From positions 131,678,941 to 131,742,940 of the forward strand of contig OW804096.1 in NCBI GenBank assembly GCA_942159475.1: a stretch of DNA of 64,000 nucleotides, read 5' to 3'. Below are positions 48,017 through 59,649 of this stretch, one piece after another (the stretch's first letter is position 1; every line of letters starts with the position of its first letter). The notes under the pieces are model-generated. The model searched no databases. It saw nothing but the letters and a program-made list of their open reading frames with translations, and was not told the origin of the DNA. This DNA is from Sthenelais limicola (Eukaryota > Annelida > Polychaeta > Phyllodocida > Sigalionidae). A program made the translations under genes and the position numbers.

Positions 48017-48077
48017 CTGTCGTTGCTCCAGTGCATAGGGGGAAATCAACGTTTACTTCTTCCTCAGTTAGGGACAG
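48017..48077 (-). CDS. Candidate 61-nt internal exon, minus strand
   Basis: On the minus strand a pyrimidine-rich acceptor (AACCCTTCCTATAG) and a strong donor (GACAG/GTAAGA) bound 61 bases. Only phase 0 is open, reading LSLTEEEVNVDFPLCTGATT and ending one base into a codon. A minus-strand exon candidate upstream (53488-53568) ends in phase 0 and would be compatible. Not recognised. Confidence 0.3.
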
Positions 48078-48973
48078 CTATAGGAAGGGTTCCTCACATG
48101 CTTCTCAGAAGTCAGATGTTTCCAATCAGTTTCGGCACACATTTATGCTGCTGTCCATTCACTTCTAATTTAGCATAATGCCAGTAAAAATAGCAGTCCA
48201 CGTAAACTATTACTGTATGAATATTTATAAGATGCTGCTTACATCCAAGAATCATTTAGCTACACTACAGTGCAGATTTCATGATCATGACATCTCCTAA
48301 AAGCCTTTTTGTGGCAATACCGGTATGTGGTGAGATACTGGGGAAACATACTTAACTAATGGTCTATAAAGCTCACTGCACTATGATTGCCCCCCCCCTC
48401 CTCCACCCCCTCTCCCGACACATTTCAACTGATCGGTCGGATCGTATAATGTGTATTGGCTACGACTGTTGGTCGGCCACTCCCTTTTATCGGGATGGAG
48501 ATGATCGTAGATCTTAACACATTCTCCAGTTGAATCGTAGGGGGCCATAGTACACGTGCATCTCCGAGTCAGCTGTCCCTTGAAGGCTGAATATCTGCCC
48601 TTTTTTTAAATATTGTTATTGGCCATACATTTAACAAGTTATCAAATACGCATAACCAACTGAGGTGGTTGATTTCGTGTGTTGCCATATCGTAGAAAAG
48701 TTAAGAGCAAAATATGATGATAACATAATTATTATTTTGCATATCATTAAAGATATATGAAAGAGAGTAATTCTCACATGTATAACTTATTTTTTGAGAG
48801 AAATTGATGAGCTGTAACCATGGTTAAGGAAACACATTTCTTGTATTTACATGCAGGGACTTTGGTTGGAATATGATCAGAAATAAGTTTCCCTTTATTT
48901 GTATAAATATCCTATCACATAAATTCCATCTAAATAAAGCGTTACAACCGACATATATTTGACATATTTGACT

Positions 48974-48987
48974 GTTGCCATGGCAAC
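48974..48987. promoter_or_regulatory. Perfect canonical X-box GTTGCCATGGCAAC
   Basis: Exact 14-bp palindrome matching the textbook RFX binding site. No start site is evident within 500 bases on either strand, so any role would be as an enhancer. Confidence 0.45.
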
Positions 48988-48999
48988 CCTTTTCCAACA

Positions 49000-50240
49000 A
49001 AATGTTCCTTGATAATGGTTCAGATTTTCATAATCTGCATATCATACCCCTTGATTTGACACTGAACTTGACGAGGAGCTGTTGATATCAAACTTTTAGC
49101 GATGAGTTTCAAACTTGATCTAATTTACATGCATGAATTATGCAAAATAATGGGTTTCAGTCCAGCCCAAATTTGAGTCTGCCAATTAGAGCAACCAATG
49201 GAGGTAACCTACATTTCCACCACATGGGCTACGAGCAATTGATCAGACAAATGCATGGCAGTGTACATGTAAGCATTAGCCTTAGTTGATCTTAGCTGAT
49301 CTCTTTAAGTATAGACTTGCATTAACTGTTAGGAAGAATCGGGGCGGACACAACCTCTAAGTGTGCGGTCAGCTTAAACGAAGTATATATACCACGCTCG
49401 AAATATGCCTTGATGCGGATCGATTGGATTCCTTTTATTGTTTGAGCGACCAGAAGAAGGAGATCTACATATTCATTGTGGCAATTCGTCTTTTACGTAT
49501 ACCTTTAAGATAAAGTGGCAACAAGATTGAATACTGACCCGCCTCTGAGCTAATAAACTCTTTCGGTGGGTAGTATTCAGAGATGGTAATTATGAACAAA
49601 TTACCACCGACGCCTCAGTGTTCACCCAAATTATCGCCAAGATGCCATACCACGTATCAATGGAGATGTTTTCATAACCTGTATGTCCTATACACACTTC
49701 ATCACTCTCTCTCTCTTTCTCTCTGCTCCATATCTCTTGAAGCTCGGAATTTCGTTATCTATCATACGCCTCATCATTAACATCAGATTCTGTTATTCAA
49801 GGCCAAGATGGTCACGTACATTTCCAGATTCATGGGTTTCTTATCACATTGGCAGAATTTGACCTTTCTTTTCCTCCACCATTCCTACATTTTACTGCAG
49901 TGCTGTATCATGCAGCTCTCCACCCGTCCTGAACATATATCAGCTCCTAAATTCAATGACCCTTTAAATTGAATATATCGGTAAATTAGCTAAAAACGTT
50001 GATCAAAAGCTAGGACACTCCTTCATTTTGATAGATAACATCTCAATAATTCTGCCAGACACCTCCTGGGTGTAGCCTCGTCTTATTCTAAAGCCTGACT
50101 CCAGTAAATCTGGACAACCTGAACTCATCCCTAGAGACCACCTGTTTTCTAACCTCTGACCTTCACAAGGGGATGGTGTATTCTGGAGTCATTGATCTAC
50201 CGTCTCCCCTCTCACAGGTGGCCCCATGACCAGGGGACCT
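49000..50240. other. Non-coding stretch
   Basis: No gene supported. TATATATA at about 49385 and a CT microsatellite at 49700-49720 are the only notable features. Confidence 0.5.
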
Positions 50241-50260
50241 AAAGTCAGGCTCCATTTCAC

Positions 50261-50467
50261 ATGTGGCCTTGCTATTTATTTTTTCCTTCGGGCAGATTGA
50301 AATGCGATACAATTCCTCTAAATATGTGTAACACCTTCACCCCTGAAGAAGAGAGCAAAGCTCTCGAAACGTTGGGTACCAATAAAAGGAATATCGAAAA
50401 ATTCACAAATCGTCATTCTTCAGAAATCTACCAAATATTCACGTGGCCCCTCTACTTCACCAGTTAG
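50261..50467 (+). pseudogene. Penelope-like element remnant
   Basis: The segment contains CCCTGAAGAAGAGAGCAAAG followed by CTCTCGAAACGTTGG, the kind of sequence that marks Penelope-like retroelement terminal repeats in animals, where hammerhead ribozyme motifs are known. The 68-codon frame through it (with NTFTPEEESKALETLGTNKR) is a read-through of that motif. No reverse transcriptase or GIY-YIG region was found. Confidence 0.4.
50343..50370 (+). ncRNA. Hammerhead-ribozyme-like core
   Basis: CTGAAGA (CUGANGA core) at 50343-50349, a perfect 6-bp stem II (GAGAGC/GCTCTC) with a 3-base loop, then GAAAC at 50366-50370. These match the invariant core of hammerhead ribozymes. A downstream TTGG-GTA-CCAA hairpin and CCTT/AAGG pairing could form short stems III and I, with AUA as cleavage triplet, but those are weak. 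Activity is unproven. Confidence 0.4.
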
Positions 50468-50469
50468 TA

Positions 50470-51980
50470 GTGAAAACTCCCCATTCTCTTTCATCTAAAT
50501 ATGTAGGCTAGGCCTGTATGTTTATGCCATCAGCTGCTTTTTGCTCGGATCATCAGAATGTCTATGTACAGGGACCATAATTTGCCTACGGTGATGTTTG
50601 TAAACTATGTTCATTCTTATTAATGATGTGGTTTTACTTTTTCGAAAGGAAACCTATTATTCTCAAGCTTATCTTGGTAATCTGACAAAATTTCACTTTT
50701 TTCCCGTACCAAATTATTTGTTATTCTCGTTGGCATGAACACTATGTGAGTCTGATCTAAGACCTAATCTTGAGAGCCACTTTTCATCGCAGCTCTCAAA
50801 GGGGACTTCCTGTGATCCACACTAGGGGGAAGCACCACAGGTCCATATCAGTCAAATCGAGGCAGATCCCTTTCAACCACTCAACCAACCTTGTGAATAA
50901 AAGATCCGGATTGAAACAAATAAAACTACTGGTCTCGTAGGACCAATGAGATTTATAGCAATCAGGAGGCAGGCAACTTAATTCAGTTTAAGTTCTTTTG
51001 TATTCCCGAGTCTGCTGTAAAACACAAGATTAAACACTTACCAATCGAAGATGCAGGAAATCCCATCACTCATGTCTTAAGCTAATACGTTGTCAGCATT
51101 TAAATCCTTTCCATATGAACTTCATACATTCTCTGTACCTCGTGCCCACTCATATTGTACAACGGAGTATACAAGAAATAACTAATTTGATGATTGCCTC
51201 GAAACACCCATCACATTGAATGTTAACTGGGGAACACACAATTGTGCAATGTTACAACTGTTGATTTATATGCTAATAAACCCCTGCCTAGGCTCTCTCT
51301 GGAGATGTGCAATGCAACACCACTCGCGGGAAGGAAACCAGACATTGTAAACATACCAGTATTCAAAACCCCATTAGTACTATATGAGCTGTTTGATATA
51401 TAGGGCTATATGAATATGCCCATATTTACCCGTACATATTATATATATATAAAAATCGAGTTCCATTAGCAGTCTTCAGATAAAAGTCAATAAAAACTAG
51501 TTTCATTTTGTGTTGTACATCTCCTGGTGATGACTAAATCCATGTTTCTCTTTCTTCTTTCCGCCAATAGCTTCTCTTTCCACGCTGCTCATGCGGTTAA
51601 ATATACTTTTGGAAAGAGAAACTAATTGTCCTACCTAGCCAAAGTACACATATATATCACCAGTGGTGTACCTGTGCTTGCTTGTTTATCTATTCGTTTG
51701 TTCGTTTAAGTTTATAGATCCTTTCTGCTGCTCTGTTGTTCATAGAGATGGTCTCCTCTTGCAGCCAATGTTTTTCTTTCCTTCTCCATTTTGTTCTCGT
51801 CTATCCCATCATTATACAATTCTAAGTCACTCACTCTCAACGGCAAAAGCCCTTCCTTCCTTATATTGTATACAAAGTTGGGGTAATTTTAGCTCAAGAT
51901 AAACTCGTCTATTAAAAAAATAGTTATACTAGATAAACTATCATATTCAAGGGCCAGTGTCCCGTGATTGATCCAGAATA
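50470..51980. other. Non-coding stretch with one weak exon
   Basis: On the minus strand an ATG at 51073 reads MSDGISCIFD to a strong GTAAGT donor at 51042/51041. It has G at -3 and an in-frame stop just upstream, so it could be a first exon, but its phase (2) does not join the 48017-48077 exon. Confidence 0.3.
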
Positions 51981-51982
51981 AA

Positions 51983-52092
51983 GGCCCTAATCCACTAAGC
52001 CGATTCTCGTGTGATTCTGCGCCGCAGAGGACCCTTTTCCACTAAATCCCATGAAAATCGCGTGGGAATCGGCTTAGTGGACAAGGGCCTAA
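51983..52092. mobile_element. Hairpin MITE of about 108 bp, copy 2
   Basis: Same arms as 29079-29188 (TCCACTAAGCCGATTCTCGT) and the same TCTGCGCCGCAGA centre; the right arm matches the left with few differences. A good splice acceptor (52107) directly follows and opens 29 codons to 52194, without other support. Confidence 0.8.
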
Positions 52093-52199
52093 TTTTTTCA
52101 CTTTCAGACACAGCCACACAGGCAGCCAGATACGCATGAGGTGGGCTGCCAAGTAACATTGGCAACCTTTTCTAAGGAACACCTCCAAGGTCAATAGAT

Positions 52200-53480
52200 T
52201 TGCCAATAAATGTTCTCTTCACTTTGAGGTTGCTCCACATAGTGAGAGAAATTAATGGTAACTCCCTAGCACCAGACTTGGATGATATATTTTCAATATT
52301 TCCTCATGATATCTTCTTCTTGAGGATGATTGAACGTTTGGTGAGTCTGATATTTCTGAAAATGCATCATTTACTCTTCTTTCATGAGCCTCAATGAATA
52401 ACCTTGAGTCAGTCATGCCCTTGGATTGCCTTGTTTGCTTGTCCAAGACACCGGGCTGAATATATTGATCCCGCATGCATTATGCTTTTGAGGATAAAAC
52501 ACAAAATGGAGTGACATACACCAGCTCCCGGATAGGTTTTTAGACGGACAGTCCCTGGAACTAATGTTTACCACCAAAATACAGGACTTTCCCCAAAAGT
52601 GGCAAATATGGTGGTTTCAATAATCGCAAAGATTATTTTCCAAGAACCGTTGGCTTCATAAACAAGATAACTATTTTAAATAAATATCCACAAGCGTTCC
52701 AACTCTCAGTGAGATGGGGCAGTTGTTTAAATTCCATTTTCAAATCATTATTTATCCTTACGTAAAACAGCTATAAGAGGCAAAAGTAGTAACTGTTGTC
52801 TTAAGCATTTGTTCCGTGAGGTAGCCAAGGCAACTACCAAAATATTCGAGCACACCGTATGTAGCTTCGCGCCTTGTCTTTCGTTTTCGATTCAGAATAC
52901 GATCCAGCCAACATTTGCAGAATGAACAAGGTACTATATACACAATCAGATCAAAACACAAGATCAAAAAGTAGTCAATATTTACATCAATACAGTCCTC
53001 CTATTACATTCCTCTCTACAGTCTATGCTTGAAGCAAAGAACTGATAATATTTGGCTTCCTTTATACGCTGTTGCATCACCAAACATATAGAGAGATGAA
53101 AATCAGCTAGCTTCATATCATCCCGTTACATAAAAGACACATCAATAATATTGGAATATGGCAAAATATGGCAATGTCAACGGTCAATGTTTTCTTCCCA
53201 AGCGTCTTTATTAGAATGGGTGTTCAAGGAAAAAAGATCAGTCAGAAAAATTCTTAAACAGGTGTCGCTCCAACTGTGTTGAATCGCATGTACCAGCCAT
53301 AGTTTTATTTAAATCTTTCACTCTTTCTTCGGACGGTAGGTCAAACAAAGCCTGTTGAATTCCTGAGGGGATTGCCCATGAATTACTCCGATCGTTTCAC
53401 AATCAACTCATGTCTCTGCCTTCAACCCGAACCATTATTTGATATTAGAAAAGTCATAATTATTATCTTACTGTCTTAAA
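52200..53480. other. Non-coding stretch
   Basis: Nothing supported beyond short overlapping frames on both strands (52200-52476). Confidence 0.5.
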
Positions 53481-53487
53481 CTCTCAC

Positions 53488-53568
53488 CTTCTGAGCAAGA
53501 CTTCTAAACCAAGCTACCACTTGCTCTGCATTCAATGGGGCTAAATATTTGAAACTATTTAGCAAATA
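53488..53568 (-). CDS. Weak exon candidate, minus strand
   Basis: A CAGAAG/GTGAGA donor at 53488/53487 follows 27 open codons that end YLAPLNAEQVVAWFRSLAQK in phase 0. Acceptor candidates (AAATAG, ATTTAG) lack a good pyrimidine tract. The phase is compatible with 48017-48077, 5.4 kb downstream. Confidence 0.2.
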
Positions 53569-53745
53569 TTATCGATCAATTTGACCAAAGTAATTGTCCA
53601 ACCTATTTAGAGATCCAGAGGCCATGGTAAGGACATGGATAACCATATAGACGCTAGCTGAAACAAAGAAATACAAAGTAAAAGAACAGATCTATAGCAA
53701 AGATCCTGGGCAGTCACAAAAGTCACATTTTAGAATATAAAGTAG

Positions 53746-53883
53746 ACTACCCCTCTGGTTCCCGCATATAATGCATATATATGTTTCTTGGCGGAAAAAT
53801 CACTGCGACCTCTCAAATACTTCGACCGTAGAGATTTCCACACTACGCAGCAAACGGCGCCACGCCCCTACCGCCTTCCCATG
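53746..53883 (+). CDS. Weak exon candidate, plus strand
   Basis: A strong donor (CCCATG/GTGAGT, 53883/53884) ends 46 open codons after a TAG at 53743. The peptide includes LKYFDRRDFHTTQQTAPRPY, resembling the basic FHTT-type end of a mitochondrial presequence, and the DNA is GC-richer than its flanks. No in-frame ATG and no clear acceptor, so the start is unknown. Confidence 0.22.
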
Positions 53884-54916
53884 GTGAGTTATTTCCACAC
53901 AAACATTAGTTGGATTATTTCTATGGATAGTTTTAGTCAAACCTCCGTTGTATGTTCAATAAGCTTGCTCCTCTTTGTACTATAATGAACGATTACATTA
54001 AGAGGTATTTCTTTTTGTTGTCTGTTTTTGAAATAATGTCAAGGGTATTATAACAAAATAACTATAAAAATAGATTTTCTGTTCTGTGGACTTTCTTGTT
54101 CATTGCTAAAATAATTCCTGCATGCGTCTGCGATCTGAAGGTCGATAACTTCACATTTATAAATACCTTTCGCTGGTACAATAAATTAGCTAAATATCCA
54201 ATAGTTCTTCCACAATAGAACAATAGTTGCTGTCAATTAAAATGATTTAAACGACAAAAATGATTTACACATCAACTGACAAACGCATAAAGAAGATTGA
54301 CATCAAAACATATTAGTGGAGACGTATAGAAGGGGTAGCCTATCGCTTGGTACTGCGCATTACATAATAGATTTGCTTTGCTTTGTGTAAAAGCCCAAGG
54401 GGACTCTCTAGTGTAATAATTCCCAATGAACGCTACGTTGATTCCTGCTAGGTGCTGTATAATGGATAGATGGATACAAAGCTCCATTCGCAGCTCCCTA
54501 GACTACCAGACCACGGGACCCTATGGCTTAGACTGATAGAATAAAAGGAATACTGACCTTTGCTAATTTACCGCCACCACCGATCTATATGGTTGGTGAA
54601 TGTCAGTTCTTTTATTATTAACCAGAATGCAAGCACATATAGCTAGTCGTCAGCTATCATATGTTCAATAAGGACGCCTATAAATGGTGCCTTACAAGAG
54701 TAGAGTCCTGGTGTATTTTAATGTAGAATTCCAATATGATTGGCACTTCTATGATCACAACATATCAGCTAAAAGTTTATAAAATTGTAGAATACCCCAA
54801 CCCCTTGATGTATATATCTGTTACAATATATATGTTGAAAGATAGGATAAATATAGATGTAAGAAAAATTGTATTCAGAAAAAATAATGTGTCCGAAATC
54901 CGAATGAATTATGCCC

Positions 54917-55823
54917 TATATAGAGAGAATGGGACGAGCCGGCAATAATCGAAAATTCATTGGACGAGATTCGTCCACATAAGCACGATGCCTTAGGCAG
55001 AGTGCTTATGTGGACAAATCAAGTCCAATAAATTTTCGATTATTGCCAGCGAGTTCCATTCTATATTTATTATAATTATGTGCATAAAATTTGATCATAT
55101 GTCATCAGATATCACTGAAAAAATATTAAAGAAGCACAGAGAGCCCTGCTGACAGCCCCGCTGACAGCCTCGTTAGTAGGCCTACTTATATTGTTGAATT
55201 AAAACGTTCATATTGTGGCCATATCTTGAGCTACATTAATAAAACTTATATCATTCGATAGAGAATTTAATGCTCTATTTAATTATATGGTTTTTATTAT
55301 GTATTTCTATAATCATAGTACCAGAATCACGGGTGGATTACCGATTGCGGGGATTTGTTTACATGCTTCGCGGAGAGCCAAAGCTCCACGAAGCATATCA
55401 ACTGAGCTATTTTTAGACAACTACATTTTTATAGGACGCGTCCTATATGAATATTTTTATAGCACCACACTTATAGCACCTCTCATATAGCATGCGCATA
55501 TAACTAATAGAGAGAATGGAACGAGCCAGCAATAATCAAAATTTATTGGATGATATTTGTTCGCGTAAGCACAATGCCATAGGCAGAGTGCTTATGTGGA
55601 CGAATCAAGTCCAATACATTTTTCGATTATTGCAGGCGAGTTACATTCTATATTTATTATATGGGCATAAAACTTGATGTGTAATCACAAATGTATCATG
55701 TGTAAATCTGAAAAAAGTAGCCAAATTGGTGACGAAGTAGTTCATATATAGTATGCATAATATATCAATATTTTTTTAGCACCCCACTTATAGCACCTCT
55801 CATATGGAATGCGCATATAATAA
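54917..55823. repeat. Imperfect tandem duplication carrying a 150-bp hairpin element
   Basis: Unit A (54917-55504) and unit B (55505-55823) each begin with a hairpin of two ~65-base arms (GGCAATAATCGAAAATTCAT against its inverse; hairpins at 54917-55068 and 55505-55655) and each end with CACTTATAGCACCTCTCATA then GCGCATATAA. Unit A carries about 270 extra bases, including a GCTGACAGCC pair and a small hairpin (ATGCTTCGCGGAG/CTCCACGAAGCAT, 55362-55395). Hairpin centres read GCCTTAGGCAGAGTGCTTAT. No coding capacity. Confidence 0.75.
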
Positions 55824-55884
55824 AAAATTGTTTATCGCCCTGTTAGAAATTGAAGAAGTTGAGACGGTAGGTTGTATATTTATA

Positions 55885-56010
55885 CAGGCAGTTCAGGATT
55901 GAATGCCTGAAGCTCCATTTTGAGGCTACCTTCTAATCGAAAAGAAGGGTTCGATTTCTGGGAAGTATACATGCATGTACACAGAGGATGGAGGTCAATA
56001 TGTCTTGCAA
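55885..56010 (+). repeat. Dispersed 120-bp repeat, copy 1
   Basis: CAGGCAGTTCA, TTTTGAGGCTACCTTC, AATCGAAAAGAAGGGTT and GAGGATGGAGG occur in the same order at 56392-56522. Identity is roughly 75-80 percent by eye. Confidence 0.7.
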
Positions 56011-56391
56011 AGGAACAGACATAATTACACACCACCTACCCAACATACGACCCTACTATATATACGCCCATGCAAGCTCAGTGATCGTCTCCCCACGCTG
56101 AAGTCAGGAATTTAAAAGATGAGACTGTCAAAACAATATAAGAAGGCGGCGGCGGTGCTTTCAGACAATATGACATTTTCTAAAAGAAATACATACTGTA
56201 TGTTTGGGGTCCTCCCATGTTGGCTAAAACGAACATGAATAGCTCATTCTTGTGGTATAGGAAATCATTGCGAACCACTTAGTGTCTTTGTAGAAACTGC
56301 CAGTGCAAATGTTGGACACCATTTGCTGGTCTACTTCAGTTGTCTGTTGGTCTGGCAAAAGCTCCTATGCTCGCAGAGTTGGCAGTTTGCA

Positions 56392-56522
56392 TACACAGGC
56401 AGTTCATTTGGGGCCTAGGATTCAATGTATAGAGTTTGCTTTTGAGGCTCCCTTCAAATCGAAAAGAAGGGTTTGGTTTCTGAGAGGTATACATAGGTGT
56501 AGAGAGAGGATGGAGGCAATGG
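56392..56522 (+). repeat. Dispersed 120-bp repeat, copy 2
   Basis: Second copy of the 55885-56010 segment, separated by about 380 unrelated bases. The 89-codon frame 56303-56572 reads through it and is probably not a gene. Confidence 0.7.
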
Positions 56523-56571
56523 GCATTTTACAAATCGTCCTTTCCAACCTTTATGAGGCATATACTTTATA

Positions 56572-56789
56572 GCGGAACTCAACCAGAGGAAAAACGGCCG
56601 CGACAAATATTTTTGTTGCCTACTAACATCAGTTCATTTCATGTTTGCAATGAAAATGCAAATGGAGGAGTGTCAGATGTGTTGCCACATTCTTTGGAAA
56701 CTGTTGTTTCTGATTGGATATTTGTTGCAACAAATTAGTGGGCAACAACAAAATTTGTCGGTGCCGTTTTCTCTCTAGTGGAGTAGCCC
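56572..56789. mobile_element. 218-bp MITE with ~55-bp terminal inverted repeats
   Basis: Left end CGGAACTCAACCAGAGGAAA then AACGGC...CGACAAAT...TTGTTGCC..ACTAA; the right end inverted reads GGGCTACTCCACTAGAGAGA with the same following blocks. No clear target duplication. Frame 56553-56738 lies inside it. Confidence 0.7.
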
Positions 56790-57013
56790 TATTAGGCAGA
56801 AGTTTGGTGTTTTATTTGTATACTTATATGGAAAAGACGTAAACAGAGATAATATTATATAATATTTGTGCTCATCTACCACGGCCTAATTACAATTGTC
56901 GTCCATGATATAACCTGGTGCTAAATTTAGACGCTTAGCTAGAGAAACAAATAGTCTCATTTTGGCTTTCAAAACCCGACATCGTCTCTTCCCCGCCCAC
57001 CCAAACCCATTAG

Positions 57014-57096
57014 AGGGGTGGGGCATGACTTGCTTGAGAATACCAAGTGTGTGCTCATATTATATACTGTAGTTCTGCTGGTTGGAGTTAGTATAG
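57014..57096 (+). CDS. Weak exon candidate with membrane segment
   Basis: After a pyrimidine-rich acceptor (CTTCCCCGCCCACC...ATTAG, 57013) and one base the frame reads GVGHDLLENTKCVLILYTVV and LLVGVSI to a moderate donor (ATAG/GTAAAG, 57096/57097). The hydrophobic run would span a membrane. No partner exon. Confidence 0.2.
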
Positions 57097-57099
57097 GTA

Positions 57100-59175
57100 A
57101 AGATTTAGGCTTCATGATACGATCATGACACTTTAAAAAGTTTGAATCATTTCATGAAGTGTTCAAGAAATTCTAGGCAAGGGTAACGGCATTATTCATT
57201 TACTCATAAACCCAATAACTGTAATACAATATGTATACATGTAGACAGTAACAAAGTTTTATTCTCAACAGAAAAGCTTCTGATAATAATAGGTTCATCG
57301 GCCATGGTCGACAGCCCCTGTTATTTACCTCCATATACCTCATATTACATGCACGTATATGGTACTTCTGCGCGGACGAGATGTGGATAACATCTTACAT
57401 GAAGACATCGCGTTAAGAATCACTAATTCGTCAAGTTCAAGAAATTCAAGAAGTTCAAGAAACAGGAGCTCTGACGTTTAAGAGCTGAGTTTCCCGACTA
57501 CCTTATAATAAATATAATTATAACAATTGTGTTTAATATTCACAATTCAATAGATATTTATAGAAGGTACACTCCATGTTCTACAGGTAATCTGTAATTC
57601 ATCTAGCATAGTTAGACATATAATTATGTTTGATATTTTCAGGTGAGTGCTATTTAGGCGATTTTTAGTCAAATCTGGGAAGACTAAGGCAATTTCCTCC
57701 CTATGTGTAAGTATAAGCGTCTGATTAATGTCAATTCATCATAATTTAATTTGTCCATTGCTGTAAGTATTTATCATTTCTTCTGAGCAGAAATATTGTA
57801 ACTTGAGATTTAGGCAACCGCATCAAAAAGATTCGTGTTATAAATATAAAGGATTACCGGTTTTATTGCGCATGCTTCACCTGCACGAGGAAAATTAATT
57901 GCCGAATTCGATATTAAAATGTGTAACATGATACATCATTTTGCCTCCACTAAGTATATATAAAAGAACATATAGTAGCAGCATTTACACAAAATGTAAT
58001 GTTGCAATTGGTTCTAATTGGTTGCAATTGGTTTGGACTGCTATTATAGACAAGGTTCTATTTCTATCATACCATTTTGGAGGGGACATACCTGAGATTA
58101 GGCAAATCTTTAGTTCTAGGATATACCAGGGTTGGATAAAGAAACTCTTCGAAGTCCATTGTAATTAAAATTGTAATTGATATTCACAAAACCAGTGACT
58201 GTATGTCAGGTGATTTGAGCAATCCATCACCATTTGAAATTAGTTTCGGTAATTTTATGGAGATTATATTCCTACCCTTTTTTGTGCGCCCTTTTCGAAA
58301 GGCCCTGAATTCAAACAAATATATACTGCAAACTACCTATAGATGAAACCCCTATTTATCTTATATTACACATGTACACGTATTAACATAACAAATTAGA
58401 AATAAGAACTTATCAACGCTATATAGAGGGCCTTTGCATTCTTCCTAAATAATACGTAGCAAACAACCACGAATGCAAAGGATAGAATATGTGTATTAGG
58501 ACATTTTAAATATCCATTTCCTTACATTGTAGACTTTGTGAAGGAAATGGGTTTATAGAGTGACTGGGTCACATGCCTACATTCGCCTCCAATAATGATT
58601 CACTTGCTTGCTGTCAAGTCTTTCATATTGTTCTGTTTCCAAACTTTAATGGAATGCGTCCCATGGTGCCGCCTTGTTTTACGGGAGCAAACAACCATTA
58701 GTGGAGGTAATGTTAACTTTGCCAAATGCTGCATTTACAGCAATAATGACTGCTGAAACTGTACACCCAAGTATTGTCTTCTCCCAGACAGCACTGTTGA
58801 TATTGGTGAACACGGATGTTGTGTGATTAATCATAACTCCAATTATTGGCCTGTTGGAGATGGTCCTCAGATCAATTGGAAACCAGCAGTGGAAAGTTGC
58901 CTTTACTGTACGTGTAATCTCATTGCAGAAGATTATCCATATAACATTCTGCAGGCATCATGAATATTAAGCTACCTATGAGAAATCAAACTACCCCTCT
59001 TTGCCCTAATTTGACAGGAGGGTATGAATTTAACCCATTCACGACGCGTGCAGACAAGTAAAACGTGTCCCTTGTGACCACAAGTTTGGTATAATGCTTC
59101 CCATCACGTCAGCCATCCTCTATCAAAATATTACACACAAGCCATGTAAAATATTAGAAAAAGAATTTCTATAGC
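57100..59175. other. Non-coding stretch
   Basis: A 9-bp tandem (AAGTTCAAG, three copies) is at about 57434-57461 and a TTGCAATTGGTT duplication at about 58006-58032. No gene supported. Confidence 0.5.
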
Positions 59176-59181
59176 AGCAAT

Positions 59182-59270
59182 CGTTGCAATAAAGACAGCC
59201 GTCCTGGCGTGTTGTTGCAATAATGCAATAGCCGTCAGAGAAGGGAGTTGCAATAATGCAAGAAGTCCTT
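59182..59270. repeat. Degenerate ~33-bp tandem repeat around TTGCAATAATGCAA
   Basis: Three units start GTTGCAATAA; two contain the palindrome TTGCAATAATGCAA followed by a spacer, and the first two also share AGCCGTC. Confidence 0.7.
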
Positions 59271-59406
59271 AATGGATGAAGAACTGCTTCAGGCTACTGC
59301 ACGAAGTTGTGTAGAAACTGCTTTGGAAATTGTACCTTGCGAATGGAAACAGCTCAAATAATGTTGTGACATTACAAGGTGCTATGGGTAGTGGCTGGAA
59401 TTTATA

Positions 59407-59642
59407 TGGGTCAGATTTCCAGAAAATGTACAATTGGCAGCTGTACACATTTAGTAAATTCTCCTAAATTAGGCTGCAATTTGGTCAATACTTGGTAAAC
59501 TCGAGTATATTCGGCATTGCATTGATTCTAGCAATCTGTTTCGTTAGGTTGAACTGTATTTTGAACTTTATTTTCATCTGAAATTTGGGTTATTTGAGAG
59601 GATTGGTGAAGGTGAGTTGTACATTTTCTGAAAATCTGACCT
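59407..59642 (-). mobile_element. TA-MITE, full copy 2 (inverted)
   Basis: Reverse complement matches 12092-12328 over its full length at about 80 percent by eye, including TCACCTTCACCAAT, CTCTCAAATAACCCA and both termini. TA flanks both ends. Confidence 0.8.
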
Positions 59643-59649
59643 ATATCCA

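Noticed and set aside
50210..50300. Strong pyrimidine-rich acceptor followed by an open frame
   Set aside because: It runs into the Penelope-like remnant, so the frame is more likely element-derived.
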